Assembly (NCBI RefSeq): GCF_009725995.1
Contig: NZ_RCNS01000002.1
Span: 186,001 to 250,000, forward strand
Direction: 5' to 3'
Source of the DNA: Zobellia laminariae
Lineage (GTDB): Bacteria; Bacteroidota; Bacteroidia; Flavobacteriales; Flavobacteriaceae
Length of the DNA stretch: 64,000 nt
A program made the position numbers and the translations under genes. Below are positions 34,401-43,919 of the stretch, piece by piece (within the stretch, counting starts at the first letter, position 1; every line of letters starts with the position of its first letter). Under the pieces are notes generated by a model. That model worked only from the letters and a program-made list of their open reading frames with translations, was not told where the DNA came from and did no database searches.

Positions 34401-35696
34401 TTAATCGTCTCTACGTGGTCTATTTGAATTACTTCGGTTGCGATTGTTTGCACTTCTGTTATTCGAATTTCCTGAGCGACTTTTATTTCGGTTACCTCCC
34501 TGGTTGTTTCTTGAATTAGATCTCTGTTGAGGTCTTTTTTTTTCAACTTCCTCTTCGTCCCCACCTATAAACTGATGCTCCGGCATACGTGGCACCTGTT
34601 GTTTGATAAGTTTTTCAATATCCCTCAAATATGCGCGTTCTTCCTTATCGCAAAAAGAAAGAGCAATACCACTTGCGCTGGCCCGACCTGTTCTACCAAT
34701 TCGATGAACATAAGTTTCGGGAACATTTGGCAAATCATAATTGATAACCAAAGAAAGGTCTTCTACGTCAATTCCTCTTGCGGCAATATCAGTTGCAATT
34801 AAGACGCGTAATTTTCCATCTTTAAAATCACCTAAAGCTTTTTGTCTGGCAGTTTGTGATTTGTTACCATGTATTGCGGCCGATTTAATATCAGCTTGTG
34901 CTAATTTCTTAACTATTTTGTTGGCGCCGTGCTTCGTTCTTGAAAAGACCAAAACAGAATCTGTAGGTCTTTCATTAATTAAATGCACTAACAATTTTGG
35001 CTTGTTGGGCTTACTTACAAAATAAACACCTTGGTCTACTTTTTCTGCTGTAGCCTGTTGTGGCTTTATGGTTACCCTTTCAAACTGTCCCAAAAGGGTT
35101 TTTGAAAGTTCCACGATACTAGAAGGCATAGTAGCCGAAAAGAAAAGAGATTGTCTTTGCTTTGGAAGTTTCGCTATGATTTTTTTAATATCATGAATGA
35201 AACCCATATCCAGCATTTGATCGGCTTCATCTAGAACCACAAATTCAATATCCCGTAAAGAGATAATGTTTTGGTTCATCAAATCTAATAACCTTCCTGG
35301 GGTAGCAATAAGTGCATCAACACCATTACGTAAGGCATTCACCTGTCTAGATTGTTTAACACCACCAAAAATCACTGTGTTTTTAATGTGTGTATGCTTG
35401 CTGTAAGCAGTAAAGTTATCGGCTATCTGAATAGCAAGTTCTCTAGTTGGCGTTACAATAAGTGTGCGTATGCGTCGCTTACCTCTAGTTTGATCTTGGC
35501 TGTTGTGTAAATGATGTATTATGGGGATACTGAACGCGGCTGTTTTTCCGGTTCCTGTTTGTGCAACTCCTAAAAGGTCTTTCTTGTTAAGTAAAATAGG
35601 AATGGCTTGTTCCTGTATGGGTGTAGGATTCGTATATCCTTGTTCCTCAATAGCTTTGAGTATAGGCAAAGCAATACCTAAATCTTTAAATGTCAT
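34401..35696 (-). CDS. DEAD-box RNA helicase, RhlE-like
   Basis: 431-residue ATP-dependent RNA helicase. Motifs in order: Q-motif TNPTPIQEQAIP, Walker A AQTGTGKT, PTRELA, GG, TPGRLLD, DEAD in VLDEADQMLDMGF, SATMP, then the C-terminal domain with VFSRTKHGA, ARGIDV and HRIGRTGRA. The last 55 residues are an Arg/Asn/Ser-rich tail, a non-specific RNA-binding extension usual for this group and for cold-induced helicases. Likely role in ribosome assembly or RNA turnover. Confidence 0.95.
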   Translation of the reverse strand: MTFKDLGIALPILKAIEEQGYTNPTPIQEQAIPILLNKKDLLGVAQTGTGKTAAFSIPIIHHLHNSQDQTRGKRRIRTLIVTPTRELAIQIADNFTAYSKHTHIKNTVIFGGVKQSRQVNALRNGVDALIATPGRLLDLMNQNIISLRDIEFVVLDEADQMLDMGFIHDIKKIIAKLPKQRQSLFFSATMPSSIVELSKTLLGQFERVTIKPQQATAEKVDQGVYFVSKPNKPKLLVHLINERPTDSVLVFSRTKHGANKIVKKLAQADIKSAAIHGNKSQTARQKALGDFKDGKLRVLIATDIAARGIDVEDLSLVINYDLPNVPETYVHRIGRTGRASASGIALSFCDKEERAYLRDIEKLIKQQVPRMPEHQFIGGDEEEVEKKRPQQRSNSRNNQGGNRNKSRSGNSNNRSANNRNRSNSNRPRRDD

Positions 35697-36149
35697 GTAT
35701 GTTTAATAAGCCGCAAAGATACGGCGAATGTTTGGATAAGCGTTAAATGTGGTTTATACTGCCATAGACTTCAGTTGTACGTTTAATGGAGCAATTCATA
35801 CAAAGTACCTTTTTTCAAGAGCATTACATTATTACATTTACTTAAAGAAAATGTAGAGTTAAAACAGCCTATAGTTCTTATTTCCCTTTGTCCTAAGGTT
35901 TTGACCATTTTTGAATAATGGATTCTCTTTAGTGAATTGGTTTTAAACTTTTGCGTTTCCCTCCCCTGTAAAATTAGTACGTGTTGTTTAGTATCGGATA
36001 AAGTATTAGCCCCTTAAATAACCATCATATTTCCCCCACTGTAAGGCCTCATGTCACAATATCTAATTGATTGTTGTTCTTGATGTTTAGCAATTTACTG
36101 TTCCCTCAATTATTGTTCATCTATATATTCATGTTTTAAAAAACAAGTT
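35697..36149. other. Intergenic region upstream of the M64 peptidase gene
   Basis: About 450 bases, AT-rich at both ends, with no credible coding frame, no strong hairpin and no exact TAnnTTTG box. It must hold the promoters of the divergently oriented helicase and peptidase genes, but I cannot place them. Confidence 0.4.
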
Positions 36150-38201
36150 ATGGTAACACAAATTCTTAAATCAGGTCCAACAGGGCTAAAGAAAAACATT
36201 GCCGTAATCGGGGACGGTTTTGCGTCTGCCGACCAAACGGCATACAACCAAAAGGTTAAAGAGCTTTTAATCGATGGCGTGTTCGGCCACGATTATTTTT
36301 ACGAAGATATGCAGGCCTTCAATATTTTCAGGGTCAATTTGATTTCGACCGAATCGGGGGTCAGTCAGCGAAGGTATGATGAAAAGGGTACACCTGCCGA
36401 CAAAAGCGATGATACTATCATCAGTACCAATATTAAAGATACGGCATTGGGTTACATCTATAGTGGTTCTTGGGCGCATTGCTGGTTGGAAGGAGGCGCA
36501 AACACCAATACCTTTGTGCAGAACGCCTTAAATACATGGGTTCCAGACTATGACCTCGTTCTCATAATCTTGAACGAACCAGGCTTCGGGGGATGCGGCG
36601 GTGGCGGGTTTCAAATTGTAACTTTAGGATCTAGCTGGGCCGTTATGGCTCATGAGTTCGGGCATGGTGCCGGCGGTCTTGCCGATGAGTATTGTAAAAA
36701 TAAAAAATATACTGGTGGAGAACCTGGGCGAGTTAATATTACGGCCAATACAAACCGGGCAACCTTAAAATGGAAGAAGTTCGTTAAGCCCAGTACGCCC
36801 ATTCCCACTGGTTCTGGAAAATGTGCAACTCATAATCAAGGCACCAAACCTGCCGGTTGGAGTAGCAACCAAGATGTAGGTCTTTTTGAAGGAGGAAGCA
36901 CCTTTAACGAAGATATTTACAGACCTACCGAAAACTGTAGAATGAAAGGCAATACGCCTCCATTTTGTCCAGTATGTTATACGGAGTTCAAGACTAAAAT
37001 GCATCCGTTTACAGGGCGTAATTTCAAAAACTGTTATACGGGTGACTTTAATGGTGATGGCAAGGATGATCTACTTGTACACAATGATAATTCGATTATG
37101 ATCTACCGCTCCAATGGATCCCAATTAGATGTGGTTTTTAGTACAGTTGAAAGAGTGCCTGGCTCATGGCAATTTAAAAAGGGAGACCAGTTTTTCATCG
37201 GTGATTTCAATGGTGATGGTAAAGATGAGGTAGTTGTATACAATAGTACAAATTGGAACAAGGAATATTTTGGCTATCTAGTTGATGATGGAAACAATGG
37301 TTTGAAGTTAAGAGCCAGATACAATGATAAAATGCCGGGATGGCAGTTTCAGAAAAATGACAAATTTTATGTAGCAGATTTCAATGGCGATGGTAAAAAA
37401 GACCTTTACGTTTTTAACGGGACGGATTGGAGTGTTCCTTATTTTGCGATGTTACGCTCAACAGGTAACGGATTTCAGGTAGTAAGACGTTATGAGAAAA
37501 ACCTACCAGGTTGGAATATGGCCAAGAACGACCAATTCTTTATCGGTGACTTTTCTGGTGATGGCAAGGATGATCTCTGGGTGTTCAATGGTCATAATTG
37601 GTCTATTCCTTATTTTGGAATGCTTAGCGCAAACAGCACTTCTTTGACCTTCAAAAAGAGATACGATAAAGTATTGGCAGGTTGGCAAATGACCAAAAAT
37701 GATAAATACTATGTGGCCGATTTTAACGGAGATGGTAAAAAAGACCTATATGTTTTCAACGGCCATAATTGGAATGTAGCCTATCTGGCGATGCTAAAAT
37801 CTACAGGCGCGGCCTTAAGCATGGTAAAACGATACGATGGTAATGCTCCGGGTTGGCAAATGCGCAAGAATGACCTTCATTATATAGGTGATGTGAACGG
37901 AGATGGTAAAGAAGACCTGTTTGTATATAACCATGCAGATTGGGGCCGAGAGTACTTGGGCACGATGCGGTCTAATGGAAGTGCATTGGCCTGCAATTGG
38001 AAGCATGATTGGGTCGGTGAGTGGAATCTAGGAAGTGCAGATAGGTTCATACCCTGTAATTTTGAAGGTGCCGCCGGAAAACGTAACTTAATAGTGCACA
38101 ATACAAATTGGTTGGGAATGATTAGGGCAACGCCGAATTTAAGTCTTCGAAAACTTTACTATAAGTGGATACATAACTATAAGCACGGTAGAAACTGGTA
38201 A
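36150..38201 (+). CDS. M64-family metallopeptidase with C-terminal FG-GAP/VCBS-like repeats, no signal peptide
   Basis: 683-residue two-part protein. Residues 1-290 match the IgA-peptidase M64 family: NIAVIGDGFASADQTAYNQK, NIFRVNLISTESGV, and the zinc motif AHEFGHGAGGLADEY with His168, Glu169, His172 and Asp179, followed by a Cys cluster (Cys263, Cys273, Cys276). From 295 to 660 there are seven repeats of about 57 residues, six of them with the Ca-binding pattern D-x-[NS]-G-D-G-K (Asp299, 352, 410, 467, 524, 581); the last is degenerate. FG-GAP repeats usually form a propeller for protein or glycan binding. Unlike typical M64 proteins it begins directly with MVTQILKSG, with no Sec signal, lipobox or type IX C-terminal domain, and no upstream in-frame start was evident. 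Base composition looks GC-richer than flanking genes (32 of 60 bases G/C at 36181-36240). Confidence 0.85.
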   Translation: MVTQILKSGPTGLKKNIAVIGDGFASADQTAYNQKVKELLIDGVFGHDYFYEDMQAFNIFRVNLISTESGVSQRRYDEKGTPADKSDDTIISTNIKDTALGYIYSGSWAHCWLEGGANTNTFVQNALNTWVPDYDLVLIILNEPGFGGCGGGGFQIVTLGSSWAVMAHEFGHGAGGLADEYCKNKKYTGGEPGRVNITANTNRATLKWKKFVKPSTPIPTGSGKCATHNQGTKPAGWSSNQDVGLFEGGSTFNEDIYRPTENCRMKGNTPPFCPVCYTEFKTKMHPFTGRNFKNCYTGDFNGDGKDDLLVHNDNSIMIYRSNGSQLDVVFSTVERVPGSWQFKKGDQFFIGDFNGDGKDEVVVYNSTNWNKEYFGYLVDDGNNGLKLRARYNDKMPGWQFQKNDKFYVADFNGDGKKDLYVFNGTDWSVPYFAMLRSTGNGFQVVRRYEKNLPGWNMAKNDQFFIGDFSGDGKDDLWVFNGHNWSIPYFGMLSANSTSLTFKKRYDKVLAGWQMTKNDKYYVADFNGDGKKDLYVFNGHNWNVAYLAMLKSTGAALSMVKRYDGNAPGWQMRKNDLHYIGDVNGDGKEDLFVYNHADWGREYLGTMRSNGSALACNWKHDWVGEWNLGSADRFIPCNFEGAAGKRNLIVHNTNWLGMIRATPNLSLRKLYYKWIHNYKHGRNW

Positions 38202-38223
38202 TTAAATTTTTAAACCAAAAAAG

Positions 38224-39015
38224 ATGAAAAACAATATATTCAATAAGCCATTAATGGCAGAGAATCCCGAAAGTGTATTTGTCGAAAACGAAAAGCTGAA
38301 AACTATGGAAAATGCCCCACGGGCAAGAAGAATCAATAGGCAGATTTTGAAAATGGACGATGAAAAAGACACGCAGAAAGAATCGGCTTTTAAGATAAGT
38401 CCTCCAAAAGGGAAAGCAAATAATTTTATGGCTGCTTTCGAACCGGAAATATCTTTTAAAGACAAAAAGCAAACTGATTTACCAGATCAAGAAGAGCTGA
38501 AAACAGTCCAAAAAGCCACAGCTTCAGATTATCATATTCGAATGAGATTCAAAGTGAAAGATGGTGAGATTTCGGTTGCCGATATCATTAAAGTAAAGGG
38601 CGATTTTGTCAACGAGAACCAATTAAATGCCCATGGCGGATTCGTATATGAGGTTTCAAAACGAAACAAACAATTACAGACCGGGGTGATTCCTGATGCT
38701 GGAGTACGGAGAGGATTCCCGCACCCCAACCCTAAAAACACTGAAGAACAGGGTCATTCCGTAGCCGTTGCAGATGAGTTCGATTTTAATATAAAATTAC
38801 CCGTAAAGCAGGTCACCGCTGCTTCGCTAAAGTCTTTTAAGGTTGATTTGTACCGGGCAAAAGCAGGAATTGATAATGAATTTGTGGCATCTAACATATC
38901 ACTTAAAGAACAATTTGGCGAGAAGTTGCGCAAAGTGGCATCTTTTAAGACAATAAAACTATCAGAAATGCCAAGTGCCACGCGAAAACGCTTTGAAAGT
39001 GCTTTGAAAAGGTAA
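38224..39015 (+). CDS. Unrecognised soluble protein, companion 1 of the M64 peptidase
   Basis: 263-residue protein starting 22 bases after the peptidase, so almost certainly co-transcribed. I do not recognise a family. The first 100 residues are polar, low complexity and probably disordered; residues 103-263 form a domain rich in alternating strands (YHIRMRFKV, GGFVYEVSKRNK, TGVIPDAG, FDFNIKLPV, FKVDLYRA, LRKVASFKTIKL). The same domain recurs in the next gene. No signal peptide, no membrane segment. Its placement suggests an inhibitor, chaperone or partner of the peptidase, which is inference only. It is followed by a terminator at 39031-39058. Confidence 0.7.
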   Translation: MKNNIFNKPLMAENPESVFVENEKLKTMENAPRARRINRQILKMDDEKDTQKESAFKISPPKGKANNFMAAFEPEISFKDKKQTDLPDQEELKTVQKATASDYHIRMRFKVKDGEISVADIIKVKGDFVNENQLNAHGGFVYEVSKRNKQLQTGVIPDAGVRRGFPHPNPKNTEEQGHSVAVADEFDFNIKLPVKQVTAASLKSFKVDLYRAKAGIDNEFVASNISLKEQFGEKLRKVASFKTIKLSEMPSATRKRFESALKR

Positions 39016-39030
39016 AATAAACTCTAAATT

Positions 39031-39058
39031 AGAGCAATTATCGGTTGCTCTTTTTTTT
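39031..39058 (+). terminator. Terminator between the two companion genes
   Basis: AGAGCAA/TTGCTCT stem with a seven-base loop and a run of eight Ts, 16 bases after the first companion gene. Either it ends the peptidase operon or acts as a partial terminator before the second companion. Confidence 0.75.
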
Positions 39059-39080
39059 GAGTATTTTTCAAAATAATACA

Positions 39081-39758
39081 ATGAGAGACTGGTTTTTTAT
39101 TGGCTTGTGGCTTTTTTGTTCCATCTATATGGTACTTTTAATAACATACTACCAAGTAGAAAACTGGTCTTTGATTGGAGAAATTGAAAATTTGATTGAA
39201 CGAAGGAATGTGAAATATTCACTTTGCCCAAGTTTGAGGGAAAGAAGCCAAATGAAAAAAAACAAAGCTATGCAAGGCCAGTACTATCTAAGATTGGACT
39301 TAAATATAGAAAACGAAATCATTACTATTGCACATGCAAAAAAAGTAGTCGGGCCAGTGCTACAATTAGCTGAAATACATTTAGCAGCTGGAATTTTGTA
39401 TGAAGTTCGAAAGAATGGAGGAAGACTAGATCTTGGGGCGATTCCGTATGATGCTTTATTAACTAACTTTGATAACATAATCAAAGATGGGGCTCAAGCT
39501 TCATGCTTGGCTGAAATCGGGCCATACAATATTCATGTAAGAATACCTTTAGAACGTTTTGACCTAAATGATTTTGAGAAAATAGAAATAACCATCTATG
39601 ATTTGAAGAAGGTTTTTGCAAATATTTCGGTTTCTGAAGATTCTTTAGCTTTGCAGTTTACAGGAAAAATCGAAAAAGTCGCTGTTCTCAAATGTATTGA
39701 TGTAGCAAGTTTGTCTATAGCTTTAAAACGAGAACTACATGAGATTTTTCAAGAGTAA
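39081..39758 (+). CDS. Unrecognised membrane-anchored protein, companion 2, sharing a domain with companion 1
   Basis: 225 residues from the ATG at 39081 (MRDWFFIGLW); an upstream in-frame TTG at 39045 falls within the terminator and is rejected. Residues 4-24 form one membrane segment. Residues 68-225 align by eye with the C-terminal domain of the preceding gene: YYLRLDLNI with YHIRMRFKV, GILYEVRKNG with GGFVYEVSKR, LGAIPYDA with TGVIPDAG, YNIHVRIPL with FDFNIKLPV, and IEKVAVLKCI with LRKVASFKTI. Family and function unknown. The DNA is AT-richer than the two genes before it. It may anchor the system to the membrane; that is inference. Confidence 0.7.
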   Translation: MRDWFFIGLWLFCSIYMVLLITYYQVENWSLIGEIENLIERRNVKYSLCPSLRERSQMKKNKAMQGQYYLRLDLNIENEIITIAHAKKVVGPVLQLAEIHLAAGILYEVRKNGGRLDLGAIPYDALLTNFDNIIKDGAQASCLAEIGPYNIHVRIPLERFDLNDFEKIEITIYDLKKVFANISVSEDSLALQFTGKIEKVAVLKCIDVASLSIALKRELHEIFQE

Positions 39759-39799
39759 AAGTATAAACTTTACTTCGTGCATATTAAATAAAATTTTTA

Positions 39800-41353
39800 T
39801 TATAGACCTGCTATAGCCGCCTCTGCGCACCGTTCACCATCCATTGCAGCAGAAACTATTCCACCAGCATAACCACCACCTTCTCCACAAGGGAATAGGC
39901 CTTCTATTTCCGGATGTTCTAATTTTTCAGTTCTAGGGATGTTGACCGGAGATGAGGTACGGGATTCTACACCTACAATATTAGCTTCGGCAGTGTAATA
40001 TCCTTTCATTTTATCACCAAAGGCTTTAAAACCCTGACGCAGTTTTCCGCCAATAAGTTTGGGAAGCAAAGAGTGTAAGGGGGCAGAATTTAATCCGGGT
40101 TGATAGGAAGTAGGGTTGAGGTCCGCAGATAGTTTACCATCAACAAAATCGGTTAACCGTTGGGCAGGTGCCGTTTGCGTTCTTCCGCCTGCGGTAAAAG
40201 CCAATCGTTCTAAATCCTTTTGGTATTCCAATCCTTTTAAAACCCCAAAACGTTCATATTTGTATAAATCTTCATCGGCATTAATTTCAACTACGATGCC
40301 CGAGTTAGCGAACTTGTTATTTCGTTTAGAGGGAGACATACCATTTACGACCACTTCTCCTGGAGCAGTTGCAGCTGGAACTATAAATCCGCCGGGACAC
40401 ATACAAAAAGAGTATACGCCACGGTTCTTTACTTGCTCTACCAAACTATAAGCAGCAGCAGGAAGCAATTCGTTACGTTCGCCCGAGCAGTGGTATTGAA
40501 TAGAATCTATAATATGTTGAGGATGTTCTACGCGAACGCCCATGGCAAAAGATTTAGCCTTTAGGCTGATTTTCTTATCGTTCAATAAATAATAGATATC
40601 ACGAGCCGAATGCCCTGTAGCCAGAATAACCCGATTAACCTTCATCTCATTGCCGTTTTGCAATTGAAGGCTTTCTATTTTATTATTTTTTACCGTGAAA
40701 TTGGTGAGACGTGTATTGAAATGTACCTCGCCACCATGACTGATTATAGCTTCTCTTATGTTCTGTACAATTTTAGGAAGCTTGTTCGTGCCAATATGTG
40801 GGTGGGCATCTACCAAAATTTCTTCCGTAGCGCCATGATGGACCAAACTTTCAAAAATACGGCGTACGTCTCCTCTTTTTAGGCTTCGGGTGTATAGTTT
40901 GCCGTCAGAATAGGTTCCGGCACCACCTTCGCCAAAACAGTAGTTAGAATCTTCGTTTACCGTATGGTCTTGGTTAATAGCCTTTAAATCTCGTCTTCTG
41001 TCTTTAACATTATTGCCACGTTCTAGAACAATAGGCTTGTACCCTAATTCCAAACAACGTAATGCGGCCCACATGCCTGCAGGTCCAAAACCTACAATAT
41101 GAACCTCTTTTGCTTTAGAAACATCTAGGTATTTAAATTCGTAGTCAGCAGCAGGAGAAGGCTTTTCGTTAATGTAAACCTCCATCTTGTAGTTGAAGTA
41201 AATCTTAGGTTTACGGGCGTCAATAGATTTGCGCAACACTTTAATAGTGATATTCTTTTCGTCCTCGCTTAAATATTTAGCGGTTTTCTTTAAGAGGATG
41301 TTTGGTTTACTTTCCTCTTTTAACGATACGCGCAACTGAATTCTTCTGACCAT
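39800..41353 (-). CDS. FAD-dependent dehydrogenase, COG2509 family
   Basis: 517-residue flavoprotein. An N-terminal extension of about 85 residues (QLRVSLKEES, ITIKVLRKSIDARKPKIYFNY) precedes the FAD-binding motif VHIVGFGPAGMWAALRCLELG and VLERG. Further landmarks are GEGGAGTYSDGKLYTR, VILATGHSARD, SFCMCPGGFIVPA and the C-terminal FAD contact FPCGEGGGYAGGIVSAAMDG. The family is widespread and uncharacterised; the substrate is unknown. It is downstream of metE but separated from it by a terminator. Confidence 0.92.
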   Translation of the reverse strand: MVRRIQLRVSLKEESKPNILLKKTAKYLSEDEKNITIKVLRKSIDARKPKIYFNYKMEVYINEKPSPAADYEFKYLDVSKAKEVHIVGFGPAGMWAALRCLELGYKPIVLERGNNVKDRRRDLKAINQDHTVNEDSNYCFGEGGAGTYSDGKLYTRSLKRGDVRRIFESLVHHGATEEILVDAHPHIGTNKLPKIVQNIREAIISHGGEVHFNTRLTNFTVKNNKIESLQLQNGNEMKVNRVILATGHSARDIYYLLNDKKISLKAKSFAMGVRVEHPQHIIDSIQYHCSGERNELLPAAAYSLVEQVKNRGVYSFCMCPGGFIVPAATAPGEVVVNGMSPSKRNNKFANSGIVVEINADEDLYKYERFGVLKGLEYQKDLERLAFTAGGRTQTAPAQRLTDFVDGKLSADLNPTSYQPGLNSAPLHSLLPKLIGGKLRQGFKAFGDKMKGYYTAEANIVGVESRTSSPVNIPRTEKLEHPEIEGLFPCGEGGGYAGGIVSAAMDGERCAEAAIAGL

Positions 41354-41383
41354 GGAGCAAAGCTACTACGCTTTATGGTATAA

Positions 41384-41418
41384 AAAAATGCATCTTACGA
41401 TTTGTAAGATGCATTTTT
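41384..41418 (-). terminator. Terminator of metE
   Basis: Stem AAAAATGCATCTTAC/GTAAGATGCATTTTT with a five-base loop; T-run on the minus strand, 18 bases past the metE stop. Confidence 0.88.
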
Positions 41419-41435
41419 AAATAATTTGAGACGTA

Positions 41436-43760
41436 TTATGCCAATACAGCACTGTTTTGTCTACATTCTCTAGCAGCGGCTACCATTTCTATGAGTGCTT
41501 CTCTAGTTTCTGGCCAGTGTCTTGTTTTTAATCCACAGTCAGGATTGATCCAAAGTTGCTCTGTTGGAATCTGTTTTGCGGCTTTTTCCATTAAAGCGAC
41601 CATCTCAGCTCTTTCTGGAACTCTTGGCGAGTGAATATCGTAAACACCAGGTCCAATCTCGTTTGGATATTTAAACGTTGCGAAAACGTCTAAAAGTTCC
41701 ATTTGCGATCTAGAACATTCAATGGTGATGACATCGGCATCCATATCGGCTATATTCGAAATAATATCATTGAACTCAGAATAACACATGTGTGTGTGGA
41801 TTTGCGTTTCATCCTTAACACCGCTCGCGGAGATTCTAAAAGCTTTAATAGCCCAATTTAAATACGCATTCCAATCTTCTTTACGTAACGGAAGACCCTC
41901 ACGAATAGCAGGCTCATCTATCTGTATAACTTTTAAACCGGCTTTTTCTAAGTCTACTACTTCATCTCGTATAGCCAATGCAATCTGGGTACACGTTTCA
42001 GAACGCGGTTGGTCATTACGTACAAAAGACCATTGTAGAATAGTAACCGGACCGGTTAACATCCCTTTTACGGGTTTTTTAGTTAATGATTGTGCAAAAG
42101 CGGACCATTTAACTGTCATAGGAGATTCTCTAGATACATCGCCAAAAATGATCGGTGGCTTAACACATCTGCTACCATAACTCTGCACCCATCCAAAACT
42201 GGTAAAAGCAAATCCGCTTAATTGTTCCCCAAAGTATTCTACCATGTCGTTTCTTTCAAATTCCCCATGAACAAGGACATCAAGACCTGTGCGCTCTTGG
42301 AATTCTATGGTCTCTTTAGTTTCTTTTTCTAAAAGAATATTGTATTCGTCTGCAGATAAGTTTCCTTTTTTGAAATTGGCTCTCCAGCTACGTACTTCTT
42401 TTGTTTGAGGAAACGAACCAATAGTGGTGGTTGGGAATAAAGGAAGGTCTAATGCTTCTTTCTGAAGTTTCTGCCGGGTTGGGAATGCGCTTGCTCTTTG
42501 GTCGTCTTTGGCCGTAAGGGCACTTACACGTTGTTTTACTTTCTCATTGTGTATAAGCGTTGCTGTCTTTTTGTAGGCTTGAGCTTCACTATTCTCTTTT
42601 AGTTTTTCTAAACTATCGGAAAGGTTCTCTTTATTGGCTAATTGCTTAAGCGTAGTTACTTCGTCTAATTTTTGTTTAGCAAAAGCGAGCCACTGTTTGA
42701 TTTCTCCGTTTAGGTTTTCTTCGTTAGATTCTATATCTAGGTCGCAAGGAGAGTGTAATAATGAGCATGAAGGAGCAATAAGAATACGCTCTGTACCTAC
42801 ATGGTCAATTGCTTTTTGAATCAGTTTCAAAGATTTTTCAAAGTCGTTTTTCCATATATTACGACCATCAACTACTCCTAGAGATAAATGAGTATAACTA
42901 TTTAGTTTATTTGATTCTAAGATATCATCTAGTTGTAAAGGACAACGCACTAAATCTAGATGTAAAGTGTGTACAGGTAAGGATAGTGCGGTATCAATAT
43001 TTTCACCAAAACAATCAAAATAATTGGCAACGGTTATTTTTATATTCGGGAATTTGGTAGCGAAATATGCATAGGTTTGTTGGATGGCACGCTGCTCTTT
43101 TTCGGAAAGGTTAAGGGCTAAATAAGGCTCGTCAAATTGAACATGTTCCGCATCAACATTTACTAATTGCTGTAGAATTTCTTCATATGCAGGGAGTAAC
43201 CGCTCCAATAGATCTATTCTGTGGAAACCATCTTCTTTCTCTTTTCCTAATAGAAGAAAAGAAACAGGACCAATCAGTACCGATTTTGTTTTAATTCCTA
43301 ATTCTAGAGCTTCTTTATGCTCATTTATAATTTTATCCGAAGAGACATTAAATATTTGATTTTTAGTAAATTCTGGGACAATGTAGTGGTAATTGGTGTC
43401 AAACCACTTGGTCATTTCCATAGCGGTAATGTCTGCTCCGTCTTGTTGAATACCTCTTGCCATGGCAAAATAAAGGTCGTGGCTAGAGAAAGACGGGTTA
43501 TTGGCTAGGGCAGTATAGCGCTCAGGAATACACCCCAAAGTTGTAGAAAGGTCCAATACTTGATCGTAAAGGGAGAAGTCGTTACTGGGAATCAAGTCTA
43601 TGTCTTGTTCTTGTTGTAACAACCAGTTTTCTTTCCGAATCGTTTTTGCCGTAGCCAGTAGTGATTCAAGGTCTGTTTTGCCGGACCAATACTGTTCTAG
43701 GGCTCTTTTTAATTCTCTTTTACTTCCAATTCTGGGATAGCCTAGGTTAGTAGTTTTCAT
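41436..43760 (-). CDS. metE: Cobalamin-independent methionine synthase
   Basis: Transfers the methyl group of 5-methyltetrahydropteroyl-triglutamate to homocysteine, giving methionine, without B12. The 774-residue protein has the duplicated-barrel architecture of MetE. Zinc and substrate residues are visible in [10 protein letters not shown] (His and Cys) and in NPDCGLKTR (Cys); the [19 protein letters not shown] segment is also diagnostic. The N-terminus [16 protein letters not shown] is canonical, and the ATG at 43760 is preferred over an in-frame TTG at 43775. Divergent from an Lrp/AsnC regulator that is a natural candidate to control it. Confidence 0.97.
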   Translation of the reverse strand: MKTTNLGYPRIGSKRELKRALEQYWSGKTDLESLLATAKTIRKENWLLQQEQDIDLIPSNDFSLYDQVLDLSTTLGCIPERYTALANNPSFSSHDLYFAMARGIQQDGADITAMEMTKWFDTNYHYIVPEFTKNQIFNVSSDKIINEHKEALELGIKTKSVLIGPVSFLLLGKEKEDGFHRIDLLERLLPAYEEILQQLVNVDAEHVQFDEPYLALNLSEKEQRAIQQTYAYFATKFPNIKITVANYFDCFGENIDTALSLPVHTLHLDLVRCPLQLDDILESNKLNSYTHLSLGVVDGRNIWKNDFEKSLKLIQKAIDHVGTERILIAPSCSLLHSPCDLDIESNEENLNGEIKQWLAFAKQKLDEVTTLKQLANKENLSDSLEKLKENSEAQAYKKTATLIHNEKVKQRVSALTAKDDQRASAFPTRQKLQKEALDLPLFPTTTIGSFPQTKEVRSWRANFKKGNLSADEYNILLEKETKETIEFQERTGLDVLVHGEFERNDMVEYFGEQLSGFAFTSFGWVQSYGSRCVKPPIIFGDVSRESPMTVKWSAFAQSLTKKPVKGMLTGPVTILQWSFVRNDQPRSETCTQIALAIRDEVVDLEKAGLKVIQIDEPAIREGLPLRKEDWNAYLNWAIKAFRISASGVKDETQIHTHMCYSEFNDIISNIADMDADVITIECSRSQMELLDVFATFKYPNEIGPGVYDIHSPRVPERAEMVALMEKAAKQIPTEQLWINPDCGLKTRHWPETREALIEMVAAARECRQNSAVLA

Positions 43761-43787
43761 GCTATTGTTTTTCAATTAATATCTAGG

Positions 43788-43795
43788 CAAAGCTA
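43788..43795 (-). promoter_or_regulatory. Candidate -7 box (TAGCTTTG) of metE
   Basis: Exact TAnnTTTG match on the minus strand, 28 bases before the metE start codon. At the expected -33 distance the sequence reads TGG rather than TTG, so only the -7 element is convincing. Confidence 0.5.
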
Positions 43796-43919
43796 TTACA
43801 AAGGTTATTTTATCCATAATATTAAACTTAATTAAGATTATTTAACTGTAAATGGGTATTTTTAAAGTGTAAACGAAAAGTGAATGTCTTGTGATGGGCA
43901 TTTTAAAGACGATTTATCT

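Noticed and set aside
37040..38100. Possible DNA-level tandem repeat in the peptidase gene
   Set aside because: The repetition is at the protein level (FG-GAP units); nucleotide copies have diverged, so it is not an assembly artefact or a recombination array.
39045..39080. TTG start for companion 2
   Set aside because: The TTG falls inside the terminator hairpin and the added residues are not needed for the membrane helix; ATG at 39081 is better.
36150..39758. Mobile element or genomic island carrying the M64 cassette
   Set aside because: No integrase, transposase, tRNA, or flanking repeats were found; composition alone is not enough.
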